Assembly: GCA_002343505.1 (NCBI GenBank)
Contig: DDQZ01000102.1
Span: 30,967 to 94,966 of the forward strand
Reading direction: 5' to 3'
DNA length: 64,000 bases
From: Verrucomicrobiaceae bacterium UBA2429
Lineage (GTDB): Bacteria > Verrucomicrobiota > Verrucomicrobiia > Verrucomicrobiales > Verrucomicrobiaceae
Every line of letters starts with the position of its first letter. Position 1 is the first letter of the stretch. Shown here one piece after another: positions 17,493-24,460 of the stretch. The notes below the pieces were generated by a model. That model made no database searches. It saw nothing but the letters and a program-made list of their open reading frames with translations, and was not told the DNA's origin. A program made the translations under genes and the position numbers.

Positions 17493-17524
17493 CGGCGCCC
17501 CCCCTTACCGGGGACGCCGTTTTC
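17493..17524 (+). terminator. Terminator after the MFS pair
   Basis: CGGCG (17493-17497) plus a C run pairs with GGGG and CGCCG (17515-17519), with one mismatch, and is followed by a T-rich tail (TTTTCATTTTT). It lies 22 bases after the MFS stop. Confidence 0.6.
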
Positions 17525-17591
17525 ATTTTTGGTCTTGCCAGCAGGCGCGGCTATCGTCATTCGTGCCGGGGAAGAACAACCCCAACATTCC

Positions 17592-17810
17592 ATGCCCACC
17601 TACATTTACGAAGTCATCCCCGAGTCTGAAAATGAAGTGCCGCGCCGGTTCGAGGTGCGTCAAAGCATGAATGACGCGCCTTTGACCGCGGACCCTGAAA
17701 CAGGCCGAGCGGTACGAAGGGTTATTATTGGCGGCACCGGACTTATGGGAGGGGCGGGGCCCTCCATGCCCCCGGGTGGCTCATGCGGCACGGGTTGCGG
17801 CTGCCATTGA
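17592..17810 (+). CDS. Small FmdB-like protein with Cys-rich tail
   Basis: The 72-aa protein begins MPTYIYEVI and continues FEVRQSMNDAPLT and PETGRAVRRVI, the pattern of FmdB-like putative regulatory proteins (MPTYEY... start, then a PLT.HPE motif). Unlike typical FmdB proteins it lacks the N-terminal CxxC zinc ribbon. Instead it ends in a Gly/Cys cluster (GGSCGTGCGCH) that could bind metal. The ATG at 17592 is chosen because MPTY is the conserved family start; the longer frame upstream overlaps the terminator. The function of this subgroup is unknown. It precedes tRNA-Ser on the same strand by 92 bases. Confidence 0.75.
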   Translation: MPTYIYEVIPESENEVPRRFEVRQSMNDAPLTADPETGRAVRRVIIGGTGLMGGAGPSMPPGGSCGTGCGCH

Positions 17811-17902
17811 GCGGCTGCCGATCAAACGGACGGAAAATCAACTTGCCACGTCCCGTGCCAGGCGGCAGAGTCCGCGCTCGCTGTGAAATGCAGCCTGCTT
17901 GA

Positions 17903-17992
17903 GGACAGATGCCAGAGTGGTCGATCGGGCACGCCTGGAAAGCGTGTGTGCTGTAAAAGGCACCGAGGGTTCGAATCCCTCTCTGTCCGCCA
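17903..17992 (+). tRNA. tRNA-Ser (anticodon GGA)
   Basis: The acceptor arms GGACAGA (17903-17909) and TCTGTCC pair perfectly. The anticodon stem CACGC/GCGTG holds loop CTGGAAA, giving anticodon GGA. A long variable arm (GTGC/GCAC), characteristic of class II tRNAs, and a T arm GAGGG-TTCGAAT-CCCTC follow. CCA is encoded. Its 3' end is the attachment site of the integrative element and is repeated at 25734-25764. Because the element restores the tRNA 3' end, the gene remains complete. Confidence 0.96.
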
Positions 17993-17993
17993 C
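17963..17993. other. attL: 31-bp core within the tRNA-Ser 3' end
   Basis: These 31 bases cover the T arm, the 3' acceptor strand and CCA of tRNA-Ser. They recur exactly, in direct orientation, at 25734-25764. The flanking bases differ at both ends, so 31 bp is the full extent of identity. Confidence 0.93.
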
Positions 17994-18459
17994 CTTGAGA
18001 ATCAAGGTTTTACAGCACAGGAACCGGTATTCTAATAATGAATCTAAGAATAGGCCGCCTTTGATTTTGCTGTCATTGCAAAATAATTTCCCGGCTCCAA
18101 ATCCATTCAGAGCGAAGCGTCTGGCGACCCCCTTCCACCCCCTCCCCCCCCATGATTAGCAGCAGCGAGCCAATTTCTTTTTGTGATTGCTCCACTCTTT
18201 GCCGCCTTGTTTGAATTGTCGTATGGCCTGCCGTTGCTACTCGCCACTGGCTCCAGTTCGCGGCCTTTTCCCGTTACCGCAGCGCTTCACAAGGCACCCA
18301 TGATTTCGATACTACAGCGGCCCGCCCTTGCCGCTCCTTCTTCTTCCGGCCTGCATGTCATCCATGATTCCACTTTCCCCCCGCCGCGCCCGCACTCGCC
18401 CTGCCGCGCCGCATCCAGCCCCGCAAGAGACAAGGCCAGCAGTGCCAAGCGCCTCCCGC
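17994..18459. other. Non-coding left end of the integrative element
   Basis: No convincing gene lies in these 466 bases. A hairpin straddling the attL edge (ACCTTGA 17992-17998, TCAAGGT 18002-18008, then TTT) probably terminates the tRNA transcript. The next 100 bases are AT-richer than the surroundings, and a nearly pure C/T tract occupies about 18128-18151. Short open frames here have no protein-like composition. Confidence 0.5.
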
Positions 18460-19101
18460 TCAGTTCATGCGGGAAAGCAGCCGGTGAACGCTGGTTGAAT
18501 GCCAGCGCCCGCCCGCAGGCGTAGGCACGCCGCGCTTGTTCAGCGCCTCAGCGATTCCGCGCACCGTGGCGATTCCTTCCGCCTCAATCTCCGCCAGCAC
18601 AGGCCGCAAGCTCTCAGCCACGTCCAGAGCCTTCCGGCGATTCTCCGCGCCCAGGACCGCACCATGCGTTCCCAGCTTCGTTCCCCTGGCCTTGGCGCTT
18701 GCCAGCGCCGCCTTGGTGCGCGCGGAGATGGCCCGCGCTTCTTCCTCCGCCACGGCGGCCAGGATTTGCACCGTCAGGCGGTTTGCCGTTGGCATGTCCA
18801 CCGCCACGAAATCAATGCCCGCTTCCATCAGGCCAGAGATGAAATGCAGATTGCGCGCCAGCCTGTCGAACTTGGCAATGATGAGCGTGGCCTTGTGCTT
18901 CTTGCACATCGCCAGCGCCGCTTGCAGTTCAGGCCGGTTCTTGCGCCGCCCGCTCTCGATCTCGGTGAACTCTCCCAGCAATTCCCATTCCCCGCCGTTC
19001 AGATAGCCTTTCACGGCTTCCCTTTGGGCTTCCAATCCCAGGCCGCTCTTGCCCTGTTGCGCGGTGGAGACTCGATAATATGCGATGAATTTTCCGTTCA
19101 T
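18460..19101 (-). CDS. Small serine recombinase (resolvase/invertase family)
   Basis: This 213-aa site-specific recombinase has catalytic Ser12 in AYYRVSTAQQ and the arginine motif FDRLARN (Arg80 and Arg83). The catalytic domain spans about 1-140, and a C-terminal HTH region ends RGVPTPAGGRWHSTSVHRLL, as in Tn3/Gin-type resolvases of Alphaproteobacteria and Verrucomicrobia. The length fits small resolvases rather than the large serine integrases. The ATG at 19101 is chosen because it begins the conserved N-terminal strand. A longer frame to 19371 contains low-quality sequence and would read through the palindrome. It is the last gene before attL. Possible roles are dimer resolution of a circular element form or DNA inversion; an integration role is unlikely given the tyrosine integrase. 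Confidence 0.92.
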   Translation of the reverse strand: MNGKFIAYYRVSTAQQGKSGLGLEAQREAVKGYLNGGEWELLGEFTEIESGRRKNRPELQAALAMCKKHKATLIIAKFDRLARNLHFISGLMEAGIDFVAVDMPTANRLTVQILAAVAEEEARAISARTKAALASAKARGTKLGTHGAVLGAENRRKALDVAESLRPVLAEIEAEGIATVRGIAEALNKRGVPTPAGGRWHSTSVHRLLSRMN

Positions 19102-19137
19102 GTTCACACATATACGTTCGTATATCTGTGAACGCAA
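19102..19137 (-). promoter_or_regulatory. Serine-recombinase promoter overlaid by a 32-bp palindrome
   Basis: A near-perfect inverted repeat occupies 19102-19133: outer arms GTTCACA/TGTGAAC, inner arms ATATACG/CGTATAT, two-base centre, one mismatch. It directly abuts the recombinase ATG. On the minus strand, TTGCGT (19137-19132) and TATATG (19114-19109) are 17 bases apart, so the palindrome covers the spacer and -10. The predicted transcription start is at or next to the ATG, giving a leaderless mRNA. It may be an autoregulatory operator or a recombination (res-like) site. Confidence 0.6.
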
Positions 19138-19265
19138 GCCTTTATTGTCGCATATCTCGCCAAGCATTCCGTCCGCCTTCTCCCGCTTATAGCAAGCCGG
19201 ACTGGACGCCACCGCCAGCGATGCCATAATGCCAGCAAAGTTAAAACCCGCCAAACGGCCAAGCC

Positions 19266-19457
19266 ATGAGCAAAACAAAGCCGCCCGTCCTTGAGATAGA
19301 AAAAGCGCCCGCGCCCTCCAAAGGCGTGAAGCTCGCCCGTGCCAATCGTGCCGCCTGCAACGACTTGGCAAATGACGAACGCGCCGCGCTCATGGGCCGC
19401 GCCATGAATTTGATCTACGGCAGCAATGGCCCGAAAGTCTCCGCTCATCGCCGTTGA
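19266..19457 (+). CDS. Putative small antitoxin-like protein upstream of a PIN toxin
   Basis: A 63-aa basic protein (MSKTKPPVLEIEK...) overlaps the start of the PIN-domain gene by 32 bases, the layout of type II toxin-antitoxin operons. It is lysine- and alanine-rich at the N-terminus, with a helical centre (ANRAACNDLANDERAALMGR). I recognise no AbrB, RHH or Phd DNA-binding motif, so it is an antitoxin only by position. It is divergent from the serine recombinase, with 132 bases between the palindrome and its start. Confidence 0.55.
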   Translation: MSKTKPPVLEIEKAPAPSKGVKLARANRAACNDLANDERAALMGRAMNLIYGSNGPKVSAHRR

Positions 19458-19932
19458 TACCAACGTGCTTCTGGACCTCGCCCATGAGGATGAAGCGTGC
19501 TGGGATTGCATGGACGCCATGAAGCGCCGCCGTGAACTCCCGCGATTGGTCGTGCTGCCCACCGTCCTTCAAGAACTCGCCCATCTCTCCGAGCGTGGCG
19601 AGACAAAAAAGGCCCGTTCCTTGGCCGTTTCCGCCCTGCAATCCCTGCTGGCATGGGGATTTGAGCCTCTGGACTTGCAGCCCGTCGGACATGGCATTGT
19701 CGAACGCATCGGAGATGAAATCCGTTCCAGCGGCCTCTTGCCAGCCGCCGAAAGGAATGACAGCTACCTCATTGCGGAAGCCGCCTTGTGTGATTGCGAC
19801 ATCCTCATCAGTTCCGACCGCCAAGTTTACGGCGTGGATCAGCCAGCCTTGCGCGTCTTGCTGGAAGGCTTCCACGTCAAACCCGTGGCAATCCTTTGGC
19901 CCAAGCAGGTGATTCGCGCCCTTGGCCGGTAG
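19426..19932 (+). CDS. PIN-domain nuclease, VapC-like toxin candidate
   Basis: A 168-aa PIN-domain protein. The acidic residues expected for metal-dependent RNase activity are present: Asp11 (AVDTNVLLDLAH), Glu50 (LQELAHL), Asp112 (RNDSYLIAEA) and Asp131 (SSDRQ). VapC proteins are usually about 130-140 aa; this is longer at the C-terminus (FHVKPVAILWPKQVIRALGR). The ATG at 19426 lies within the preceding small gene, suggesting translational coupling. In VapBC systems the toxin cleaves tRNA or rRNA and the pair stabilises mobile DNA, which would fit a genomic island. Its 3' end is 10 bases from the convergent ATPase gene. Confidence 0.82.
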   Translation: MARKSPLIAVDTNVLLDLAHEDEACWDCMDAMKRRRELPRLVVLPTVLQELAHLSERGETKKARSLAVSALQSLLAWGFEPLDLQPVGHGIVERIGDEIRSSGLLPAAERNDSYLIAEAALCDCDILISSDRQVYGVDQPALRVLLEGFHVKPVAILWPKQVIRALGR

Positions 19933-19942
19933 TCCCGCCGCT

Positions 19943-21064
19943 TCATTCCTCATCCTCCCACGGCACAGCCTCCAGGCTCATTTCCCCGTTGGCAGGGTTC
20001 ACCCGCAGCCGGTCATGAAAGCGCCCCTTCACCATGTCCAGCGCCGCATACGCCGCCGATCTCCCCGCGCCCGTCAACTGCATCAGCGCCTTGGCCGCCG
20101 CGTCCTTTTTCATCCACTTCTTCCCGCCGTCGAAGACTTCCTCCAGGTGGCATTCCTCGATCTTCTTGTTTTTCCCCGCCGCGCCCTGGCCGCCGTTGTT
20201 GAAGGCGTCCCAGTCGAAATCTTCCAGCGGCCCCGTGAAGCGCACGCCCTCGCGCTTCCAGGCCGTCGCCTTGCCCAGCTCGCCGTTGTTGTTCTTGCAG
20301 CAGCAAAAGACGAACTCCTGCGGCTCCGTGTCATCACTGGCCGCCTGAAGGATGAAAGCCGCTCTCGGCACGCTACCCAGGATGAGCGAGCCGGAAAGCA
20401 GGTTCAGCAGCCCGCGCCCGTTCACCTTCTCCCCCATGCGCGGCTTGCGCGTGTGGGCGATGATGAGCAGCGCGGGCCGCTCCGGCCCTTCAGGCAGGCA
20501 TGAAATGATGGCGTCAAAAGCCGCCCTGAAATCCTTCTCCATGCTGTCACGCACCGCACGGTTCCACGGATCAAGCACGATCAAATCCGGCCGGAAATCC
20601 TCGATCTCCGCCCGCAGTTCCGCGCAGAAATCCGGGTTCTCAAAGGCGAATGTGTCCACATCCTCCGACACCCGCAGCCACTCATCCAGGCCCGGCACCT
20701 GGCAATGCACCTTGTATTCCGAGGACAGGCGCACCATGCCGTTTTCCGCTTGCAGGATCATCGTTCGAAAGCGCCGGTGAACCGGCAGGCCAAACCACGG
20801 CTCCCCCGTCGCCCCGCATACCGCCAGCGCCGAAATGGCAAAGCTCTTGCCCACGCCCGGCGCGCCGCCCAGCACGAAAATCCCGCCCTTGTAAAGATGC
20901 AGGTCTCCCACCATCGGCACATCCTCCGGCACCGTGTAGGCTGCCAGTTCGGACGGCTTGAAAAAGCGCAGATACTTTTTTGCCGCCGCCACCGCGCAAG
21001 CGCCCGGCTTTCGATCTTCCCCCGCCAGCGGATCATACACCCCGGATTCATTCCCCTTCTTCAT
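19943..21064 (-). CDS. RepA-like AAA ATPase (hexameric helicase family)
   Basis: The 373-aa protein has a Walker A motif GAPGVGKS (residues 67-74), a Walker B-like strand LIVLDPWNRA (Asp165) and a downstream HTRKP sensor region, matching the RepA/RSF1010-type hexameric helicase or RecA-like AAA_25 family. The N-terminus FKPSELAAYTVPEDVPMVGDL is typical of phage and plasmid copies. The start at 21064 overlaps the end of the primase gene (ATGA), so the two are translationally coupled. Combined primase and helicase indicates autonomous replication of the excised element. The C-terminal 100 residues (basic, with KKWMKKDAAAKALMQLTGAG) may bind DNA. Confidence 0.88.
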   Translation of the reverse strand: MKKGNESGVYDPLAGEDRKPGACAVAAAKKYLRFFKPSELAAYTVPEDVPMVGDLHLYKGGIFVLGGAPGVGKSFAISALAVCGATGEPWFGLPVHRRFRTMILQAENGMVRLSSEYKVHCQVPGLDEWLRVSEDVDTFAFENPDFCAELRAEIEDFRPDLIVLDPWNRAVRDSMEKDFRAAFDAIISCLPEGPERPALLIIAHTRKPRMGEKVNGRGLLNLLSGSLILGSVPRAAFILQAASDDTEPQEFVFCCCKNNNGELGKATAWKREGVRFTGPLEDFDWDAFNNGGQGAAGKNKKIEECHLEEVFDGGKKWMKKDAAAKALMQLTGAGRSAAYAALDMVKGRFHDRLRVNPANGEMSLEAVPWEDEE

Positions 21065-22059
21065 GGCGTCAGTTTCCCTTGAAATTTCGTGTGATTCTCC
21101 ACGCACTCCGCGCCGATGTTCAGCGCGTCGCACAAGTCTTTCCCCGGCGTGCCATCAACACACGCCAGCCCAGCCAGATCGAAGGCATCCGCCCGCGCCG
21201 CCCCGGCAGCCCGCAGCACCCGCGCCCACTCACGCGCCGCCCGCCTGCCCGCCTCATCCGCATGAGGGAAAAGCCGGATCACCTTTCCCCGGAAGAAAGG
21301 AAGCGCCGCCGCATCCAGCCGCGTGTTTGCCGCGCCCAGCATTCCCACCGCGCCCACCGTCTCCGCCACACCCTCCCGGCGGATGATCTCCAGCGCCGCC
21401 AGCACATCCGGCCCGCCCTCGCAGAAAAGCAGCTTCGGGCACTGTGCCGCCGCTTCCAGGTTCACCGGCCAGTTCTTCCCGCCGCCCCAGGCGTGGCACT
21501 TCCGCGCAGGCATGGAGCCATACGCCGCCCACGGCTGCCCATCCAGCCGCCGCGCCTCCACGATGCGCCCGCCCGGATCACACACGCACCAGGCCGCCCG
21601 GCCCCACACATCCGCAAAGCGAAGCAGCCCGCAGCCATCCGCACCGCGCAGCATCACCACGGAAAAGCCGCGTAGCCGCGCCAGCGCCTCCAGCTCCCCA
21701 GGCTTCCCCATCCGTAGCGCAGGTGCCTTTCCCGCCCGTGCCTCCGGCTTCAGCGCGGGCGCGGGCCGTGCCGTCACCGGCAGCGGCCCGCCGCACTTCT
21801 CCCGCGCCCAGGCCAGCGCCTCCGGCAAGGCCGCGTCCAGCGCCAGACAGATGAAATCAATCACCATCCCCGCCTCCCCGCTCGCATGATCCCGGAAGCG
21901 CCGCCCGCCGTCAAAGACAGAGAAGGAAGGATGCCGGTCCTGCCGGAAGGGGGAAGTGCATGATTTGTTAGGCTCCCCCGGCAGACTCAGCAGCCGCCAT
22001 ACCGTCGGGATGTCCAGCCGTGCCTTGATTTCCTCGATGCTGATTTCATCGGCCTTCAT
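21061..22059 (-). CDS. CHC2/Toprim-type DNA primase of the element
   Basis: A 332-aa protein combining an N-terminal CHC2-like module (CTSPFRQDRHPSFSVFDGG, residues 34-52; MVIDF, 65-69) with a C-terminal Toprim region (CEGGPDVL with Glu214; LFPHADEAG with Asp268). The module is degenerate: the CFxCG knuckle normally before G.VIDF reads FRDHASGEAG, so the zinc site is probably lost, as in many phage-type primases. Its role would be RNA primer synthesis for the RepA-like helicase encoded directly downstream, with a four-base overlap (ATGA). It is preceded by a small overlapping gene. This is a phage/plasmid-type primase, not chromosomal DnaG. Confidence 0.87.
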   Translation of the reverse strand: MKADEISIEEIKARLDIPTVWRLLSLPGEPNKSCTSPFRQDRHPSFSVFDGGRRFRDHASGEAGMVIDFICLALDAALPEALAWAREKCGGPLPVTARPAPALKPEARAGKAPALRMGKPGELEALARLRGFSVVMLRGADGCGLLRFADVWGRAAWCVCDPGGRIVEARRLDGQPWAAYGSMPARKCHAWGGGKNWPVNLEAAAQCPKLLFCEGGPDVLAALEIIRREGVAETVGAVGMLGAANTRLDAAALPFFRGKVIRLFPHADEAGRRAAREWARVLRAAGAARADAFDLAGLACVDGTPGKDLCDALNIGAECVENHTKFQGKLTP

Positions 22060-22282
22060 GTTCGCCCTCCTTTCCTCGCTGCAAGGCCGCCTCGATTTTT
22101 ACGATGGCATCACAGGCTGATTCGTGGCAGCCGGTCAAAGCCACAGCGCAAAAGGCCGTGTCTCCCAAAGTCCCACTGGCAAAGTTCCTGGCATTGCTCC
22201 GCAGATGCTCGGCCAGGCTTTCGACATGCCAGCAGCCTTGCACAGGGGAAAAGGCCGCAACGTGAAGTGTCTCCGCGTTCAC
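22046..22282 (-). CDS. Small conserved-context protein between HTH and primase genes
   Basis: A 78-aa acidic protein I do not recognise. It has three cysteines plus histidines (CWHVESLAEH, ALTGCHESACDAIVKIEAAL), which might bind metal. It overlaps the upstream HTH gene by four bases (ATGA) and the primase start by 14 bases. This four-gene overlapping chain argues that it is a real gene in a coupled replication operon. Related small proteins often sit beside element primases, but no function is known to me. Confidence 0.65.
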   Translation of the reverse strand: MNAETLHVAAFSPVQGCWHVESLAEHLRSNARNFASGTLGDTAFCAVALTGCHESACDAIVKIEAALQRGKEGEHEGR

Positions 22283-22611
22283 TCCGCCACCCCCTTCCCA
22301 AGCTGTTCCTCCCGCACCTTCCGCAGATAGGCGCGCAGTGTCGGCAGATGCACCAGCACAGCCCCGCGTATTGCTCCGGGACGGCGCAGCCTCACAATCA
22401 GCCCCGGCACCGTCACCCCCAAATCCAGCACCGCAGAACGGCTAAGCCCGGAAATCGGACATCGCCCGCGAGGGGAGGGAAGTCTTGCCCATTCCGCCGA
22501 TTCAAGGCTGGCAGTCTGGAACTTTGTTTCCTGGCCTTTGGGTGGTTTCCCCGCCAGAGTCGGCGGGCCGTCATCTTTGATTTTGTTCTTGTTCATAGCG
22601 TCACCCGGCAT
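22279..22611 (-). CDS. HTH excisionase/AlpA-like DNA-binding protein
   Basis: The 110-aa protein has a basic, disordered N-terminus and a C-terminal winged-helix-like region: RCPISGLSRSAVLDL (recognition-helix type), a short wing VRLRRPGAIRGA and the closing helix LPTLRAYLRKV. Small HTH proteins of this kind accompany integrated elements in Verrucomicrobia and resemble AlpA/MerR-type excisionases or regulators. It heads the replication operon, overlapping the next gene by four bases, and probably regulates it or directs excision. The ATG at 22611 gives the longest frame; the ATG at 22596 (MNKNK) is an alternative. Confidence 0.78.
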   Translation of the reverse strand: MPGDAMNKNKIKDDGPPTLAGKPPKGQETKFQTASLESAEWARLPSPRGRCPISGLSRSAVLDLGVTVPGLIVRLRRPGAIRGAVLVHLPTLRAYLRKVREEQLGKGVAE

Positions 22612-22713
22612 CCTCGCCGGTCGCTATGACATGAATCACCTGCCGCAGGCTTTGCGAACAGAGTAGATGCCCAGGCTTCGCAAAACCGCAGAAGTCGTGT
22701 CACCAATCGGATT

Positions 22714-24204
22714 TCAAATGGTGTCAGGCTTTACAGCCCACCAGGGCTTTTCTGTGTCTCCGGTGATTTCATTAAACCTGTCTTCCGCCTGTGCCTTGTC
22801 TCGCAGAATGCGCGCCCCCAATGCCTTCCTCTGCTTCTCCAAGTTCTTTTTGAATGCCTGCCGCGCCTTCAAAAACTCCCTGGCATCTCCCTTGCCTTCC
22901 TGGCGGTGAATCGGCGCTTTGATTGCCGCAGTCATGCGCCAGTAAAGCAGCACCCGCAAAGCCTTGTCTGCGGCTTGATCTTGATCCCCCGGCTTTTCAA
23001 TATGCTCCGGCCATTTCGTCGGGCGGATGCTTTTGCAAAACGCCTCAAATGCCTTGCCCAAGTCTTTGTTGCTCGTCTCGCGCCAGTTCACATGAAGGAC
23101 AAGAACCTCGGCTCCATTTTCGCGCACAGCCCGCCCGCGCAGATCATCATTTCCGCATCTCTTGATCTCGCATTTTTCAGCACCCTTCGGGTTTACGGAT
23201 CGAAGATAAAAGCCCTCTTGCACCGTCGCATTCAAGACGCCTCTGCAATGATGATTCCATGTCTCTTTCAACCTCGCATCATGAACACCTTCCACACGCG
23301 TCTTTGTGGATTCCTCAAAGGAGGCAAGCCGCAAAAGTCGGCGGCCCGCCCATTTCGCTTCCATCGGGCAGGCAGGCCGCCCGGCATCCAGAAGTGTGAA
23401 AGTGTCAGGATCAACTTCGACATGCGACAAGGTGGCGTTGGCTGCGAAACAGGCTATATCCAGACGGCGCTTGGCTGGCACCTCAGAGAATGGAAGATCA
23501 TTCCCCAGCCATTCCGCAAGCGTGCCCAGAGCCGAAATCCAGCCGCCGCCCAAGCTGCTTTTCAATGCGCTCCCGCAGTCATGGATTTCGGCATCCCAGA
23601 ATGGATCATGGCTGCTTTTGGTTTGGATCATCCGCGCCCAGGTCAGCCAACGCGGAGATTGCCGCGCATACTCGTAATACACCGGCAGCCAAAGTGCCGC
23701 GTGCTCCAGACGCTTCCGCGCTTCCTCGCCGTCACAGGTTACTGTCTCCAATCCATCAACTGAATACGCGGCAGGATCAAAGCCCGCGTTTTCATTGCCT
23801 TCCCAGCGTCCCTTGATGCGTGCCTTTGCCCAGTCTTCCGCCGCCTCCATCCACAAGCGCCGCTGGCGGATGCTCTCGCCAATTTTCCATGCACTACACC
23901 GATTCTGCAAACTCTCGCGCTCATCCTCCAGCTTCTTCAATTCGCTTTCATCATGGCCCCTTTGTCTTTTGGCATTCAGATCAGCAGACTTTTCACGAAG
24001 CTCATCATTCGCCCATTTCGCTCCCGCCTCTGACATGGCGCAAGCCTCGCGGTCTTCCGCTTCGCGTTCCGGCCAGTCCAGTTCGCTGCGCTTTGCGCTC
24101 CACCAGTAGCATTCAAAGCGCGCGGCTTCCGGTGTCATGCCGGTGATTCGTTTCAAGTCCTCGTAGTTCAAGCTCATATCATCAAAGGTTGAGGTTGATT
24201 CCAT
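22714..24204 (-). CDS. Unrecognised 496-aa element protein
   Basis: A large acidic-basic mixed protein with no family I can name. Residues 1-60 begin MESTSTFDDMSLNYEDLKRI and contain a short Trp-rich patch (CYWWSAKR). Residues about 70-130 are strongly charged and probably coiled coil. The middle has WAEWLG/W.SALG-like helical segments, and the C-terminus has a basic helix (ARQAFKKNLEKQRKALGARILRDKAQAEDRFNEI). It lies between the HTH gene and the integrase, the position where satellites often carry regulators, packaging interference or defence genes. Base composition is visibly lower in GC than the neighbouring replication genes. A start at MSLNYEDL (24177) is possible. Confidence 0.65.
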   Translation of the reverse strand: MESTSTFDDMSLNYEDLKRITGMTPEAARFECYWWSAKRSELDWPEREAEDREACAMSEAGAKWANDELREKSADLNAKRQRGHDESELKKLEDERESLQNRCSAWKIGESIRQRRLWMEAAEDWAKARIKGRWEGNENAGFDPAAYSVDGLETVTCDGEEARKRLEHAALWLPVYYEYARQSPRWLTWARMIQTKSSHDPFWDAEIHDCGSALKSSLGGGWISALGTLAEWLGNDLPFSEVPAKRRLDIACFAANATLSHVEVDPDTFTLLDAGRPACPMEAKWAGRRLLRLASFEESTKTRVEGVHDARLKETWNHHCRGVLNATVQEGFYLRSVNPKGAEKCEIKRCGNDDLRGRAVRENGAEVLVLHVNWRETSNKDLGKAFEAFCKSIRPTKWPEHIEKPGDQDQAADKALRVLLYWRMTAAIKAPIHRQEGKGDAREFLKARQAFKKNLEKQRKALGARILRDKAQAEDRFNEITGDTEKPWWAVKPDTI

Positions 24205-24239
24205 CCGCGCCGGGGGAGGCTGGAACGCTCCGCATCACC

Positions 24240-24261
24240 GGGCTTCAAGGAGGGGAAGCCC
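24240..24261. promoter_or_regulatory. Inverted repeat upstream of the 496-aa gene
   Basis: GGGCTTC (24240-24246) and GAAGCCC (24255-24261) form a 7-bp stem with an 8-base loop, 36 bases before the start of the 496-aa gene. It lies in a 256-base gap between that gene and the integrase, and could be an operator or a leader hairpin. Nothing else in the gap looks like a gene. Confidence 0.35.
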
Positions 24262-24460
24262 CGGCCCTTTCCGCGCCCCGTCCAGTCCAGCTTTCCATAA
24301 GCGTGCATGGCTGGATGGAAGCCTTGGCGTTGATAATGGCAAAAGGGAAAATCCAGTCCGGGGAAAAAACCGCCCCGGCGCGGCGGCGCATGGATGCAGG
24401 GCGGAGAGGGGGAGAGAATCATCTTTTTCCTTTCGGGCCGTCTCTCGTTTGCTGCCCGGC

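Noticed and set aside
17899..18159. A short frame spanning tRNA-Ser
   Set aside because: It reads through a well-folded tRNA and has no protein-like content.
19102..19371. A longer N-terminus for the serine recombinase
   Set aside because: The extra 90 residues show no conserved features, and would be translated across the palindromic promoter.
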